Source of the DNA: Flammeovirgaceae bacterium | GTDB taxonomy: Bacteria; Bacteroidota; Bacteroidia; Cytophagales; Cyclobacteriaceae | Length of the DNA stretch: 64,000 bases | Direction: 5' to 3' | Assembly: GCA_016709845.1 (NCBI GenBank) | Contig: JADJMA010000002.1 | Coordinates: forward strand, 1-64,000 | In this document: in pieces, positions 52,184-62,999 of the stretch | Position numbering within the stretch: the stretch's first letter is position 1 | Layout: each line of letters begins with the position of its first letter | The notes under the pieces: model-generated | Database searches by the model: none | Told to the model about the DNA's origin: nothing | The model's input: only the letters and a program-made list of their open reading frames with translations | Made by a program: the position numbers and the translations under genes

Positions 52184-53027
52184 AAAAACCTTTACCCGAT
52201 TTCTTACCTAAATTCCCTTCCTTGATTTTTTTGATATTGAATGTCACTGGGTTTGAACTTATGTGCTTTATCAAAACCTTCATACACCGAAGTGGTTACC
52301 GCGTAGTTCACATCAATGCCAATCAAATCCATTAATTCAAACGGTCCCATTCTAAAACCAGCAGACCGCATCAACTTGTCTATTACATCAAACGAAGTCA
52401 CTTTATCTTCCAATACCTTTAATGATTCTACATAAAAATGCCGGGCTACCCGGTTAACGATAAAACCGGGAGAATCTTTTACTTCAACCGAAACTTTTCC
52501 AAGAGCTTTTGCAAAATCCTTCATGAGCAGAATCAATTCTGGATTTGTTTGAGACCCTGAAATCACTTCAACCAACTTCATTAGATGTGCCGGATTAAAA
52601 AAATGCAATCCAATACATTGGGATGGATTTTGTAAAGCCGCAGCAATTTGCGTTACCGGAATGGAGGATGTATTAGTGGCCAATATGGATTTTCCCTCAT
52701 TTACTTTTTCAAGTTGAGCAAAGAGCGTTTGTTTTATTTTAAGATTTTCAACTACTGCCTCAATAATCAGATTCGCTTGTAGTGTGGTAATATCATCAAC
52801 CAACATTATCCTTGTCAACGCTTGGTCACAATCCTGTTGACTGAGTTTTCCTTTGCTGACTGATTGCTCCAGTACTTTTTGATTTGGTTTCGTCCACGGG
52901 TTAAGGCTTCAACATTTACATCAAACAAAATTGTTTCGTAGCCGGCCAGCGCGCACGATATAGCAATGCCCTGCCCCATAGTGCCCGCCCCAACAATACC
53001 CACTTTAGAAATCTCAGAAAGTTTCAT
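52164..53027 (-). CDS. 3-Hydroxyacyl-CoA (3-hydroxybutyryl-CoA) dehydrogenase, frameshifted
   Basis: From ATG 53025-53027 the Rossmann motif is KVGIVGAGTMGQGIAISCAL, then LIIEAVVENLKIKQTLFAQL, ILATNTSSIPVTQIAAAL, the catalytic His region CIGLHFFNPAHLMKLVEVIS, DSPGFIVNRVARHFYVESLK and GPFELMDLIGIDVNY. A break near 52815-52870 is followed by the main frame. Near 52210 one indel restores GNLGKKSGKGFYDYSKK, the classic C-terminus, with TAA at 52164-52166. The repaired length is about 287 residues. The long upstream extension of this frame belongs to the aminotransferase gene. Confidence 0.88.
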
Positions 53028-54122
53028 AAAACGATCGGATGGATTTACATACATACATGACTTGCTCCGGCTAAGTTCAGGATATAAGGGCAAAGAAAGA
53101 ACTACATTTTGCAAATGAGCGGAAACAGGAAAATCAGATTCTTTGTGATTCAGGTAACTATAGGCTGGCTCAAAAGGTAAAGCTTTCGGATAGTGAATCA
53201 GTGTCTGTATCTCTTGTTGAGATAAATGTTCTCTTAGCAATTCTCTATGTTCCGCCATTACAACAAATAAATGAAAGGAGTGAACGGTATGGATTTGAAC
53301 TTCAGGCAAAGTAATTCCATCTATACCTGTTAACTCTGTACAATAAGTTGAGCTAATTCAATTCGTTTTTTTGTCCAGGTAGATAAATGAGGAAGTTTTA
53401 CATTTAAGATGGCCGCCTGTATTGTATCGAGGCCGACTGTTGAATCCTTCTATCAAGTGTTCATCTTTGGATAATCCCCCATGATTCGCCAGTCGCCTGA
53501 TCTTGATAGCTAACTCTTCCTTATTGGTGATAACACAGCCCGCATCGCCATAAGCACCTAAATTTTTCGTTGGGTAAAAACTAAATACCCCACAATCGCC
53601 AATAACCCCTGCGACTAATCCATTCTCTTCAGACAAATGTGCCTGTGAACAATCTTCGATCAGTTTAATTTTCTTTTCATCACAAATTTGCCTGATGTGT
53701 TTTGTGTCAGCCACCTGCCCATAGAGATGAACAACAATAATAACCTTAGTCCGGTTTGTGATCTTTTTTTCAATTTCTGACGCACTAACTGAATAATACG
53801 TAGCATCGACATCGGCAAACACAGGCTTCGCTCCTGCCAAGGTTATTACCTCAGAAGTTGAGATCCAACTCCAGGCAGGGGTGATCACTTCATCTCCAGG
53901 GTCAACATCAAAAGCTTTAAGTGCGAGAAAAAGTCCGTCCGTGCCATTCCCCAAGCCAATACAATATTTTGCCGAGCAGAGAGCCGCAAAGTTTTTTTCG
54001 AATAACCGAACCGGTTCACCCCCAATAAAATTCCCACTATCTAAAACAGAATCTATTGCCAGATCTATTTCAGGTTTCAGATTTTTATACTGGCTAGTAA
54101 GGTCTGCGAACGGAACTTGCAT
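53014..54122 (-). CDS. DegT/DnrJ/EryC1 (WecE-like) sugar aminotransferase, frameshifted
   Basis: PLP enzyme that aminates a keto-sugar nucleotide for surface-glycan synthesis. Start MQVPFADLTSQYKNLKPEID, then FEKNFAALCSAKYCIGLGNG, DEVITPAWSWISTSEVITLA, LIEDCSQAHLSEENG and the PLP lysine in FSFYPTKNLGAYGDAG. The C-terminal part is in the frame that runs into the dehydrogenase gene (LIHYPKALPFEPAYSYLNHK, DFPVSAHLQNVVLSLPLYPE) and ends KSIRSFYETF with TGA at 53014-53016. Breaks lie near 53430, 53330 and 53050. The repaired length is about 369 residues. It overlaps the dehydrogenase start by 14 bases. Confidence 0.87.
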
Positions 54123-54135
54123 TGAGTTTTCAGCC

Positions 54136-55155
54136 TTACACAACCGGCTTAAACTGTTTCAAAACCGGATATCATTTTCAGAAAAAAGGCGAAGGTCGTT
54201 AATACTATATCGCAACATGGTGATTCGTTCAATGCCCATACCAAAAGCAAAACCAGTGTATTCTTCCGGGTCAATACCACAGTTTCGTAACACATTGGGG
54301 TGCACCATACCTGAACCAGCAATCTCCACCCAACCGGAATACTTGCAAACATTGCAACCTTTGCCATGACAAATAAGACAGGAGATATCGATCTCGGCAC
54401 TCGGTTCCGTAAACGGAAAGAACGAGGGCCGCAAACGAATTTAGTTTCCTTACCAAACATCTCTTTGGCAAAATGATAAAGCGTTTGTTTCAGATCAGAG
54501 AAGCCAACATTTTTATCTACATACAGACCTTCAACCTGGTGAAAGAAACAGTGGGCTCGAGCTGAAATTGCTTCGTTCCGATACACACGTCCTGGCATGA
54601 TGGCTCGGAACGGTGGCTTTCTATCCTTCATTAATCGAATCTGCACATTCGAGGTATGCGTTCGCAATAACATGTCTGGATTCTTTTCTATAAAGAATGT
54701 GTCCTGCATTTCACGTGCCGGATGATTCTCAGGAAAATTAAGAGCCGTAAAATTATGCCAGTCGTCTTCAATCTCGGGGCCGTCTTCCACATTGAAACCC
54801 AGGCGTTCAAAAATCTCAATGATACGATATCGTGTAAGATTAAGCGGATGTTGACTGCCGATTTTGTTGGGCGTAACGGGTAGCGTGAGATCAAGATCGG
54901 TTGGGGTTGCCGTGGTTGCGGAATCTAAACTTTCCTGCGCGGCTTTAAACTTTTCTTCCGACAATCGCTTCAAGTCATTGAGCGACTTGCCCATCAATTT
55001 CTTGTGTTCAGCAGCTATTGTCTTAAGGTCTTCGAACAGCGAAGCCACAACTCCCTTTTTACTTATATATTGAAGACGGTATTGTTCTAAATCCTCCTTC
55101 GTCTTAATCAAGAAGGAATTTATTTGTTCTTCAATGGACTTTATTTTTGCTCCAT
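54136..55155 (-). CDS. pheS: Phenylalanyl-tRNA synthetase alpha subunit, frameshifted
   Basis: The repaired start MEQKIKSIEEQINSF (ATG 55153-55155, one A missing after CAAAAA) begins the N-terminal coiled coil. The catalytic core has GSQHPLNLTRYRIIEIFERL, FNVEDGPEIEDDWHNFTALN, HPAREMQDTFFI, LLRTHTSNVQIR, GRVYRNEAISARAHCFFHQV and, in another frame, RPSFFPFTEPSAEID and GMGIERITMLRYSINDLRLF. One missing T near the end gives RFLKQFKPVV and TAA at 54136-54138. The repaired length is about 340 residues. The apparent fusion with the upstream transferase comes only from the missing A. Confidence 0.95.
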
Positions 55156-56211
55156 TCAATCGTTTGGTTTGCAGTATCTTCAAGATGTAATTAATAATCA
55201 GGCACACCATTAATATTATCGCCAAAATTACCAAGTCACCTCGTTTGCGCAAAGTACGGCAATCGCAAAGAAAAAAAATACTGATGAGGGCTATTGAAAT
55301 TACAGATCGGGCATGGTCAAACCCCAGATTCAAAAACTGGTGATGCAGATGGTTCTTGTCGGCCTTAAAGGGGGACTGGAGTTTTCTTAAACGCAAAATA
55401 ATTACCCGTAATGTGTCGAAAACAGGGATAATCAGGATGCAAACAGCCGTAGCAACAGAAGAAGTAAATTTATAGGGAGAGAAGTCAGGTAGTTGGTGGT
55501 TTGTTCTGATAAATTGAATAGTCAGGTAGGAAATAAGTAGGCCTATCATAAGCGCCCCGGTATCGCCCATAAAGATTTTAGAGGGCTGCCAATTAAAGTA
55601 AAGGAAAGCCACCAAAGCCCCTGAGAAACAAAATGCGATAAGTCCCACAGCACTGTTGCCAATAGCAAAAAACCAGGTTCCATAAAATCCAAGGATAATA
55701 ACCCCAATGGTTCCTGCTAATCCATCTAGTCCGTCAATTAAGTTATAGGCATTAGTAAGAATCACTATTACAAATAGACTAATTAGTAAACTGGCCCATT
55801 CAGGAAATATAAAATCTCCAAACAATCCATAAGTAGATTCCAGGATTGCGCGATCTAAAAAACTAAAATAAGAACCGGCAAAAATTGACTGTATAGCTTT
55901 TGTTTTGGAGTAAGCGCAAGTATATCATCGCGGAGACCAATGATAAACATCAAGGCGATAGAAATAAAAAAAATCGCAGGCTAATCCAATCCTGAAAAGA
56001 CAAACACATGAGGAGAAATTAATGCGCCTAAGTAAAATGGCAATACCCCCATGGAGGGTTTGAAATCAGAATGGATTTTATGGCTCCCCGAAGAATCAAA
56101 CAGCTTCCATTGTTTCAATACCTTAATGAAAACAGGAAAGAACAAGAAGGAAATCAGGAAGGAGATGGCGGTATAAAAGAGAATACGGATGATAATAGTT
56201 GATTTTAAAAT
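55131..56211 (-). CDS. WecA/MraY-like polyprenyl-phosphate sugar-1-phosphate transferase, frameshifted
   Basis: Multispanning enzyme that starts glycan assembly by moving a HexNAc-1-phosphate to undecaprenyl phosphate. Pieces in order: FKPSMGGIAI, IIGLRDDILALTPKQKL with the D-D pair, LTNAYNLIDGLDGLAGTIGV, WQPSKIFMGDTGALMIGL, and the H-L-H-H loop KADKNHLHHQFLNLGFDHAR. Indels lie near 55255, 55850, 55975 and 56050. The start is uncertain: no ATG is in frame after the upstream stop, and the ATT near 56211 marks the earliest possible position. With the missing A at the pheS start restored, the gene would end near 55131, overlapping pheS by about 25 bases. Confidence 0.82.
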
Positions 56212-57548
56212 GCTTTGTCGCTACCTCTTATTAAACTTATTATGGTTAGAAAAATAATTTTTATATCGAACCAAAAAGTCCAGTTTTCAATATAATATCG
56301 ATCCAATCTAACACGATTCTCCATATCCCCAACTGTTTGTGTTTCGCCCCGATAGCCCATGCATTGGGCGAGGCCAGTAATGCCAGGCTTTACATAGTGT
56401 CGCCCCATAAATTTCTCTATCAATATAGCATACTCTTCCGTATGCTTTAGCATATGAGGCCGAGGGCCCACAACAGACATGTTGCCAATGAAAACATTAA
56501 AAATTGTGGTAGTTCATCAATACTTGTTTTCCTCAGAAAACCACCAAGTTTTGTAATTCTTGAATCATTCTTTGTGGCTTGCCTGCTATCAGCGTCTTGA
56601 TTAGTCTTCATGGTTCTGAATTTAAAACAATAAAAGGATTTGTTGTCCCGCCCACTTCGTAACTGCAAAAAGAAGACAGGCCCCTTAGAGTCCAATTTTA
56701 TGAATAATGCTATAATTGGCAAAAACCATGACATGATCAGAATCAAAAAAGCAGATGAAAACAAGACATCAAAACTCTTTTAATAAGCTGATTTTGAGAT
56801 TTGTCCAAGAAAATTGGAACAACATCAAGAGTTTCACGATCACCCGTCTGATCCAGTTTAAGAAATTGGTTGACTTGACTTATCAGGGTTAACCACTAAT
56901 CTTACTTTGATCAAAGAATCTAAGCCAAAATCAACAAGCAACTTAAAAATTGGATCATTTGGATGGGATGCAACGCAGATGATCTCGTGAACTTCTTCAC
57001 TTACACAATATTGACGAATCCTATCTATAGGAAGGCCCTCCAAATCATTTTCAAAATAGGGCCGAAAACCTATAACCCAATTCTGGGTTAAGCATGTAGT
57101 ATTTACGTAGTTCAGCTGAGGTTTCATTTTTACCAATAATGATGTAATTCTTGAAAGGCACTTCCGAGGTAAAAACCTTTCTTAGGTAATAAGATAGTAT
57201 CTTCCAGGAAAAGAAAAGAGGAATGAATAATAAATATATTAAGATGATTTGAAATAGTGAGTACTCCTTTTTAAAAAAAAGTACCAAAGAGGCTATAACC
57301 AACAAATGAATAAAAATAAATATCGTTTGGCTTTTAATGATTTTAATAACAGACCAACCCTTATTAATATTATAAGGATTGGATACCAATACCAGAAAAA
57401 ACCAAGCTATGTCACTAAAAATCAATAAATAACTACTGTCACTCGTTATTATTTCAGTTGCACCCATCCATTTAAAAGATATCAATATTGCCGCATTCAA
57501 AAACAACAGGTCTGCAATGAAAAAAAGAATCTTAATAAATGTTGACAT
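56205..57548 (-). CDS. WcaJ/CpsE-like polyprenyl glycosylphosphotransferase, frameshifted
   Basis: Phosphoglycosyl transferase that loads the first sugar phosphate on undecaprenyl phosphate. The N-terminal membrane helices (KILFFIADLLFLNAAILISF, IFIHLLVIASLVLFF) and a CoA-binding-like middle domain (EVHEIICVASHPNDPIFKLL) precede the bacterial sugar transferase domain: FYCFKFRTMKTNQDAD, LGGFLRKTSIDELPQF, MSVVGPRPHM and GRHYVKPGITGLAQCMGYRG. Breaks lie near 57060-57130, 56770-56860 and 56460. The span gives about 447 residues. It lies 1 base after the O-antigen ligase-like gene. Confidence 0.88.
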
Positions 57549-57549
57549 A

Positions 57550-58790
57550 CTATTTCATCTGCACATTATAGTGATTGAGTCTCTGCGAGTCAACAAATGA
57601 AAAGAAAACCTGACTCAAAAAAGCGAAAAAGACTACACCTTGATATCGACCCATAAATACTTCCGTCATTCCATAGATTAAAAAGGGAAAGAATATCAAA
57701 ATACCTAAAGGATTTCCCATTTTAAACGAACGATAGATCGGACTCCCTAAAAGGATAACGATGGCGAGTAATCCGATTATTCCATTTGAAAAGTAAATCT
57801 GAATAAACTGATTGTGTGAATTTAAGCTTTCATTTGCAAAATGAGACATTTGATGAGTCGTGTAATATTGATTTAACACAAGTTTGTAGTCACCAGTCCC
57901 TTCACCCCAAAAAGGATTTGTTGAAGCATTTATTGCTGCGTCCCATAAGTCAAAACGGTCCCACGAATCATTCATTAATTGATTGTTGGGGTTAAAGACA
58001 AACATAAATATCACTAAAACACAAACTAGAGAAATTGTAAATTTTCTTACTGTTGTTTTTTCTCCAAAATAAATTTTAGAAAATAAAATGAAAATATAAG
58101 TAGGAGACTGGTGAAGGCTGTCTGCCACCCGTTAATATCAGGGCGACAAATAAAACATAATCAGAATTGCAATCGAGAATTTGTTAGACTGCGTCTCTCC
58201 AAAAAATAAATTATGAATTAGCCATGTAATTGAAAATATCAGATAGTAAGCAAAGTAGGTTGGTTGCAACTTAATGATATCTGTTAGGTTATAATAAAAG
58301 AAACTAGCAATATTCTTTGATCGCAAATATTCTATCGCAGCATTTGATAGACAGATTACACAAGCTATAAATAAGCCAATTATGAATGCCTGAATTATCT
58401 TCTCCCATTTCGATTCAGAAAGTTTATCTGAGTTTGGAAATGCCATGGGAATTAATAAAACACTTGCGCTGGTCTCTAAAACCCTAAAGCCAGTATTCAA
58501 GTCACGTGAATAAATAAGACCTAACAGCAGGACTAAGAAATAAAAATGTTTCTGCGGGACTGCCATAATCCTTGCCTACCCCCTTGTAATCTATTATTAT
58601 AGAAATAATTAAAATTAAAATCAGCAATCTTATACTAAGGAAATTAGAAAGAGGAATCAGTCCTGAGAAAATCAGAAGAAGCCTAAAGCGTAATACCTCT
58701 AAATCAATCCCTGCTAATCGGTTCAGGTAGAATGAAATTTGTTCGAATAAGCAGCAGTGCTTCCATAAGGTAAGCTACTTTAATTTTCAT
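57550..58790 (-). CDS. O-antigen ligase/polymerase-like membrane protein (copy 1), frameshifted
   Basis: Membrane protein of the Wzy_C / O-antigen ligase group. It starts at ATG 58788-58790 (MKIKVAYLMEALLL), overlapping the end of copy 2 by 11 bases, and runs through many hydrophobic segments (LLLIFSGLIPLSNFLS, FYFLVLLLGLIYSRDLNTGF, FAYYLIFSITWLIHNLFFGE). The periplasmic motif is GEGTGDYKLVLNQYYTTHQ, then SHNQFIQIYFSNGIIGLLAI, where the H-N-Q is typical of ligases. Breaks lie near 58725, 58570 and 58130. The repaired length is about 413 residues. It is a tandem relative of the next gene. Confidence 0.8.
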
Positions 58791-59956
58791 CAAAACTGAG
58801 ATGGAAACAAAAAGTAAGAAAAACAATACCCCATTGCCTTTCCAACAATGACTCAGTTAAGCAACAGAAACTAAATAATGCAATACAGGATAATAATTGA
58901 TAATCTCTTCGTTTTATAGCTAATCGAAAGGGCAATACCAAGCAACCCATTAATGAAATTAACCCTGTAATACCTAATGTTAAAGTTGTTTCTAAATATT
59001 GGTTGTGAGAGTTGAATCGATATTGAGGATACTGACCCCAAAAGTTCTCTTTTTCATAGCATGAAACCAAGTAGTCCACAGCATCCCCTGTCCCTGTACC
59101 GAAAAATGGAGCTTCCATTATTCCTACTAAGGAACATTTCCATTTTACAATCCGAATTGAAAGTCCTGTTTCCTTTCCTCCATCAATTGCCGAAATATCC
59201 GAAGTAAATAGAGTGGCAATTCTATCATTGAGGTAATTGGATTGCGTAATGGTAACGTACATGGTAATGAAAAGATTAGAAGGGCTGTCACTACTTCCTT
59301 TACAAGTCGCCTCTTAACTATTAAGTAAACACCTATACCTATAAATAGGAGAATCAAAAACAAAACGGCAGTCCTTGCTGAAAGGGAGTAAAACGAAAAT
59401 AAATAAATAAATTATAAGCGCACCGAGACTTACACGAGAAAAAAAAGCTAAGACTCGACCACCTTGATTTTAGAAAAGAGAACTTAGTATTAAAGAAAAA
59501 GAGATATACATCCCAAAATATGGAGGATGAAAATCAATGATGGATGTCAATCCCTCATGGAAAAAGTGGTTTATATCACCAGTCTTTAAAAACAGTAATA
59601 ATCCATTTCCAAGACATATCAATGAGGCAATAAGGCATACAGCAACAAAAAACGCAAGTGCTCTTCTTTTCATTGATCTATCATATGAAATACTCGTGCC
59701 TATGAGAAGTGGCAAAGAAAGAAGTGATATCTTTTTTTCAAGGTTAAACCCACCCACTTTAAGGTTTTCTGTGTAGAACATTCCTATCAGGAATAATAAA
59801 TAGAAAAAGATAAATGCCCAGATAATGGGTCGTTGTAAAAAAGCTCTCTTTTGCGAGCAAAGTTTCCCTCAAAAGCCATACGATAGCTAACAAAATGATA
59901 GACAGGCTATTCGCTTTTATGCTAAATGGCATAGTCCCAATCACAAGCAAAGGGCA
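58780..59956 (-). CDS. O-antigen ligase/polymerase-like membrane protein (copy 2), frameshifted
   Basis: Same layout as the downstream copy: early helices (SIILLAIVWLLRE), the paired segment FHPPYFGMYISFSLIL, the loop GTGTGDAVDYLVSCYEKEN and NSHNQYLETTLTLGITGLIS. Adding a base restores an ATG start at 59954-59956 (MPLLVIGTMPFSIKANSL). Breaks lie near 59945, 59850, 59480, 59400 and 59265. The repaired length is about 392 residues. With two such genes, one may polymerise and the other ligate the glycan. Confidence 0.78.
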
Positions 59957-60294
59957 TAACTAAATAAGATTTTAGTTATTCCACCATTATCTATGTTTAT
60001 CAAATTTATCAATGATTTGAAATAATGATCTTTCATTAACCTTAAATACTTAAGTTACACTATCTAGTAAAGAAGAGTTGATGGTCTCTTGTAGCTTCAC
60101 TTATTCTAATTCTTACGCATTCTCAATTTGAGCCTTTAGCTTTACTCCAAGTTTCAAAGTACTTCTTCGATCCTGGCGTTTAAAACCCAAATATTTCATA
60201 ACAAAAACAGATTTGAGGCAATCAGGTTTAATAATGTATAAGATGTTAAATTGCGCCTGAATTTATAATTGTTTACTATATAATACGTTATCTA
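59957..60294. other. AT-rich divergent intergenic region in the glycan locus
   Basis: These 338 bases separate the minus-strand ligase gene from the plus-strand reductase gene. The stretch is very AT-rich with no open frame of note and no strong hairpin. It should hold the promoters of both directions. Confidence 0.4.
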
Positions 60295-61187
60295 ATGCTT
60301 AAAATTTATTTAGCCGGGAGTACAGCATGTTAGGAAGCCTTTTATACTCAGTTTAAAGATGAATACAAAATCAAATGTACAGATAAAGATGTTAATGAAG
60401 AATGGCTGTCTTATCTTGATTTCAGGGACTACAAATCTTATAAAAGGATGTAGAAGATTTTAACCCGGACTACCTTTTTCATCTTGGGGCCTATACCGAT
60501 CTGGAATTTTGCGAGCAAAACGTGGATACACCTATGCCACAAATACATTGGGTGTTGAGAATGCAGTTTATATTGCCAACAAACTAAAAATACCACTTCT
60601 ATATATAAGTACTGCCGGAATCTTTGACGGTCAAAAAGAACTATATGATGATTGGGATACCCCTAATCCACTGGGTGTTTATGCTCGATCAAAATATATG
60701 GGGGAACGGTTTGTGGTAGAGAATGCAGATCGGTTTGTAGTCTGTCGTGCTGGTTGGATGATGGGATCGGGTCCTAAAAAGGATAAAAAATTCATTCAAA
60801 AATTAATGAAGCAATTGAAAGATGGAAAAAAGGAGATCTTTATAGTTAATGATAAAGATGGAACTCCAACCTACACACGATTTTGCGAAAACAGTCAGGA
60901 ATTAATTAGGAAATGAATATTGGGGCCTATATAATTGTGTCTGCGGAGGTCAAACCAGCCGCCTGGAAGTAGCAACAGAACTTGTTAAGTTATTAAGATT
61001 GTCAGATACCGTCAAAATAACATCTGTCGAATCGGACTATTTCAAAGATATTTACTTTGCTGAACGTCCCGCCTCGGAAAGATTAGATACAAAAAAACTA
61101 CAGCTCCGTGGCGTAAACAAAATGCGTGATTGGAGAATTGCCTTAAAAGAATATATCGAAAGTTATTATGAAGGGTATCTGGATTAA
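60295..61187 (+). CDS. RmlD-like (dTDP-4-dehydrorhamnose reductase family) sugar reductase, frameshifted
   Basis: Rossmann-fold reductase acting on a nucleotide sugar. The start is ATG 60295 (MLKIYLAGSTAC). After breaks near 60335 and 60450 the sequence gives DFNPDYLFHLGAYTDLEFCE, NTLGVENAVYIANKLKIPLL, YISTAGIFDG, the catalytic pair in YARSKYMGERFVVE, and VCRAGWMMGSGPKKDKKFI. A further break near 60920 leads to CGGQTSRLEVATELVKLL. The repaired length is about 297 residues. It is followed after 2 bases by a DUF1972 glycosyltransferase, a family that includes rhamnosyltransferases. Confidence 0.82.
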
Positions 61188-61189
61188 TT

Positions 61190-62295
61190 GTGAAGCCGAA
61201 TAGGAAAAGGATTCATATCGTGGGTACTCATGGAGTTCCTGCCAAGTATGGAGGATTCGAAACACTTGCGGACTTCCTCTGTCAGCATCTCGGTGGGGAG
61301 TTTGATATAACCGTCTATTGCAACGCCAATAAATATCCCAAAAGAGAAAAGGAATATTTTGGAGTCAAACTAAAATATTTAAAGCTTGAGGCAAATGGCT
61401 TCAAGGGTATTATATATGACTTCCTAACCTATTGCAGGGCTATTTTCTATTCAGATATTATTCTTCTACCTAAGCCCAGTGGGATCTGGATTTATGACCC
61501 CGTTAAAATACTTAACTGGAAAAAGGTAATTGTTAATCATGGAGGGTTAAATGAATGGGAAAGAGAGAAGTTAAGTAAACTTCAAAAAAAATGGGCAAAG
61601 TTTAATCACCATGTTGCGGCAAAATTTGCAGACGTAAATATTGCCGATAATAGCATTTACCAAAAAAGCTTGAAAGAAAATTTTGGAGCTAGTTCACTTC
61701 TAATACGATATGGCGGAGATCATGCCACAAAATATCCTATTGACGATAGGCGCTTCAAAAATAAATATCAATTCATACAAGACGATTATGCCGTTAGTGT
61801 TTCCAGAGCCCAGTTAGACAATAACATTCATCTGGTTTTGGAGGCCTTCGAAAAATTTAAAAAATTTAAAATCGTTTTGATTTCCAATTGGGATATATCC
61901 AAATATGGCATAGACCTTAAGCACAAATATAAAGATCATTCAAACATGATATTGCTAGATGCAATTTATGATAAACAAGAGTTAGATTATATTCGGGGCA
62001 ATGGGTTGATTTATATCCATTCTCACTCGAGGTGTGGAACAGCCCCTCGTTGGTAGAGTCCATGAGCCTTGGGAATGCCATAATCTCATTTGATGTTCCT
62101 ACCAACCGAGAAACAACTCAAAATCAAGCGTTCTATTTTTCTGATCCACTATCATTAACTAATCTACTAGAGTCTATTTCTGAAAAAGAGATGATCGAAA
62201 ATAGAAAAGAAATGAAAAGGATAGCGAATGAGAATTATACTTGGGAAAAGATAGCCGATGACTACCGGCACCTATTTAATTCACTTTTGAATTAA
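61190..62295 (+). CDS. DUF1972-type GT4 glycosyltransferase (rhamnosyltransferase-like), frameshifted
   Basis: The N-terminal DUF1972 signature is IHIVGTHGVPAKYGGFETLA, seen in capsule and O-antigen rhamnosyl- or galactosyltransferases. A GT-B C-terminal domain follows (DDYAVSVSRAQLDNNIHLVL, FKIVLISNWDISK) with the donor-site segment SLVESMSLGNAIISFDVPTN. One break near 62030 is within the segment before it. The start is GTG 61190, two bases after the stop of the reductase. The repaired length is about 368 residues. Its base composition is clearly AT-richer than that of the metabolic genes upstream. Confidence 0.85.
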
Positions 62296-62327
62296 ATCAT
62301 TTGTCAAAACCCACACAATAATTTACT

Positions 62328-62993
62328 TCATTTCTTGAAATCATGTGCAACGAATGACTTTGTCATAAAAATAAATTTCTCATGCCATATATCGCTTGCC
62401 GGAAAAATTTCTTGCATATCTCTCAAGGAAAGAAGTCTGATCTCCTCAAGATAGTTCCTCGCAAAGTCCTTATCCCAGTACCTTAGTCGACTTAATTTAG
62501 TTTTGTTAAAATAAAGTATCCTAATTTTTTTAGGCAAAAACTGAAAAATGGCAAAAAGATAATGTGGTTCAATAAAAAAACTTGTTTGGGGTTTGAATAA
62601 AATGATGTTTTCCCACTCTTACAGCTTCTTTGGCCATTTTTACTTGATTACTCTTAGAGTACAAATGTTCAATTACAGAATTTGAAAAAGCAATGTCATA
62701 GTGATCATTGGGAATAAGAGATCAAATCAGTTGCATCGCCACTAACCGATTTCATGTTTGATGATTCTACCCCAACCTGTGAGATTCAGAATAGTAATTT
62801 GAATCGCGTTATTATTTTGAAAACCGGCATTAATCCAAAATTCCTCGTTGCCACCAATATCCAAAACATTTATTGGCTTGGGAAGTTGTTCAATAACCTC
62901 TCTAAAAAATAGCATTCTTTTTTGTCTGAACTTATTTCCCAGGGAATTTGGACTCGTTGAAGCATCCAAAAGGTGATATAGCTTTTTAAACAT
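62328..62993 (-). CDS. Class I SAM-dependent methyltransferase, frameshifted
   Basis: The N-terminal piece has QLPKPINVLDIGGNEEFWIN (SAM motif I). A middle stretch in other frames gives DHYDIAFSNSVIEHLYS and KMAKEAVRVGKHHFIQTPNK, as in glycan-locus methyltransferases. The C-terminal piece ends WHEKFIFMTKSFVAHDFKK. Breaks lie near 62740, 62700 and 62610. The repaired length is about 222 residues. It lies 6 bases downstream of the GT4 gene. Confidence 0.75.
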
Positions 62994-62999
62994 AGTCTC

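Noticed and set aside
52815..53309. A fusion of an aminotransferase tail and a dehydrogenase
   Set aside because: The first 80 residues are the C-terminus of the DegT protein, and another frame gives its proper end at 53014. The dehydrogenase starts at ATG 53027.
54149..55825. A single 558-codon frame as a transferase-PheS fusion
   Set aside because: One missing A at the pheS start merges the frames. With it restored, pheS begins at ATG 55155 and the transferase ends near 55131. The last 85 residues of this frame are also out of frame for PheS.
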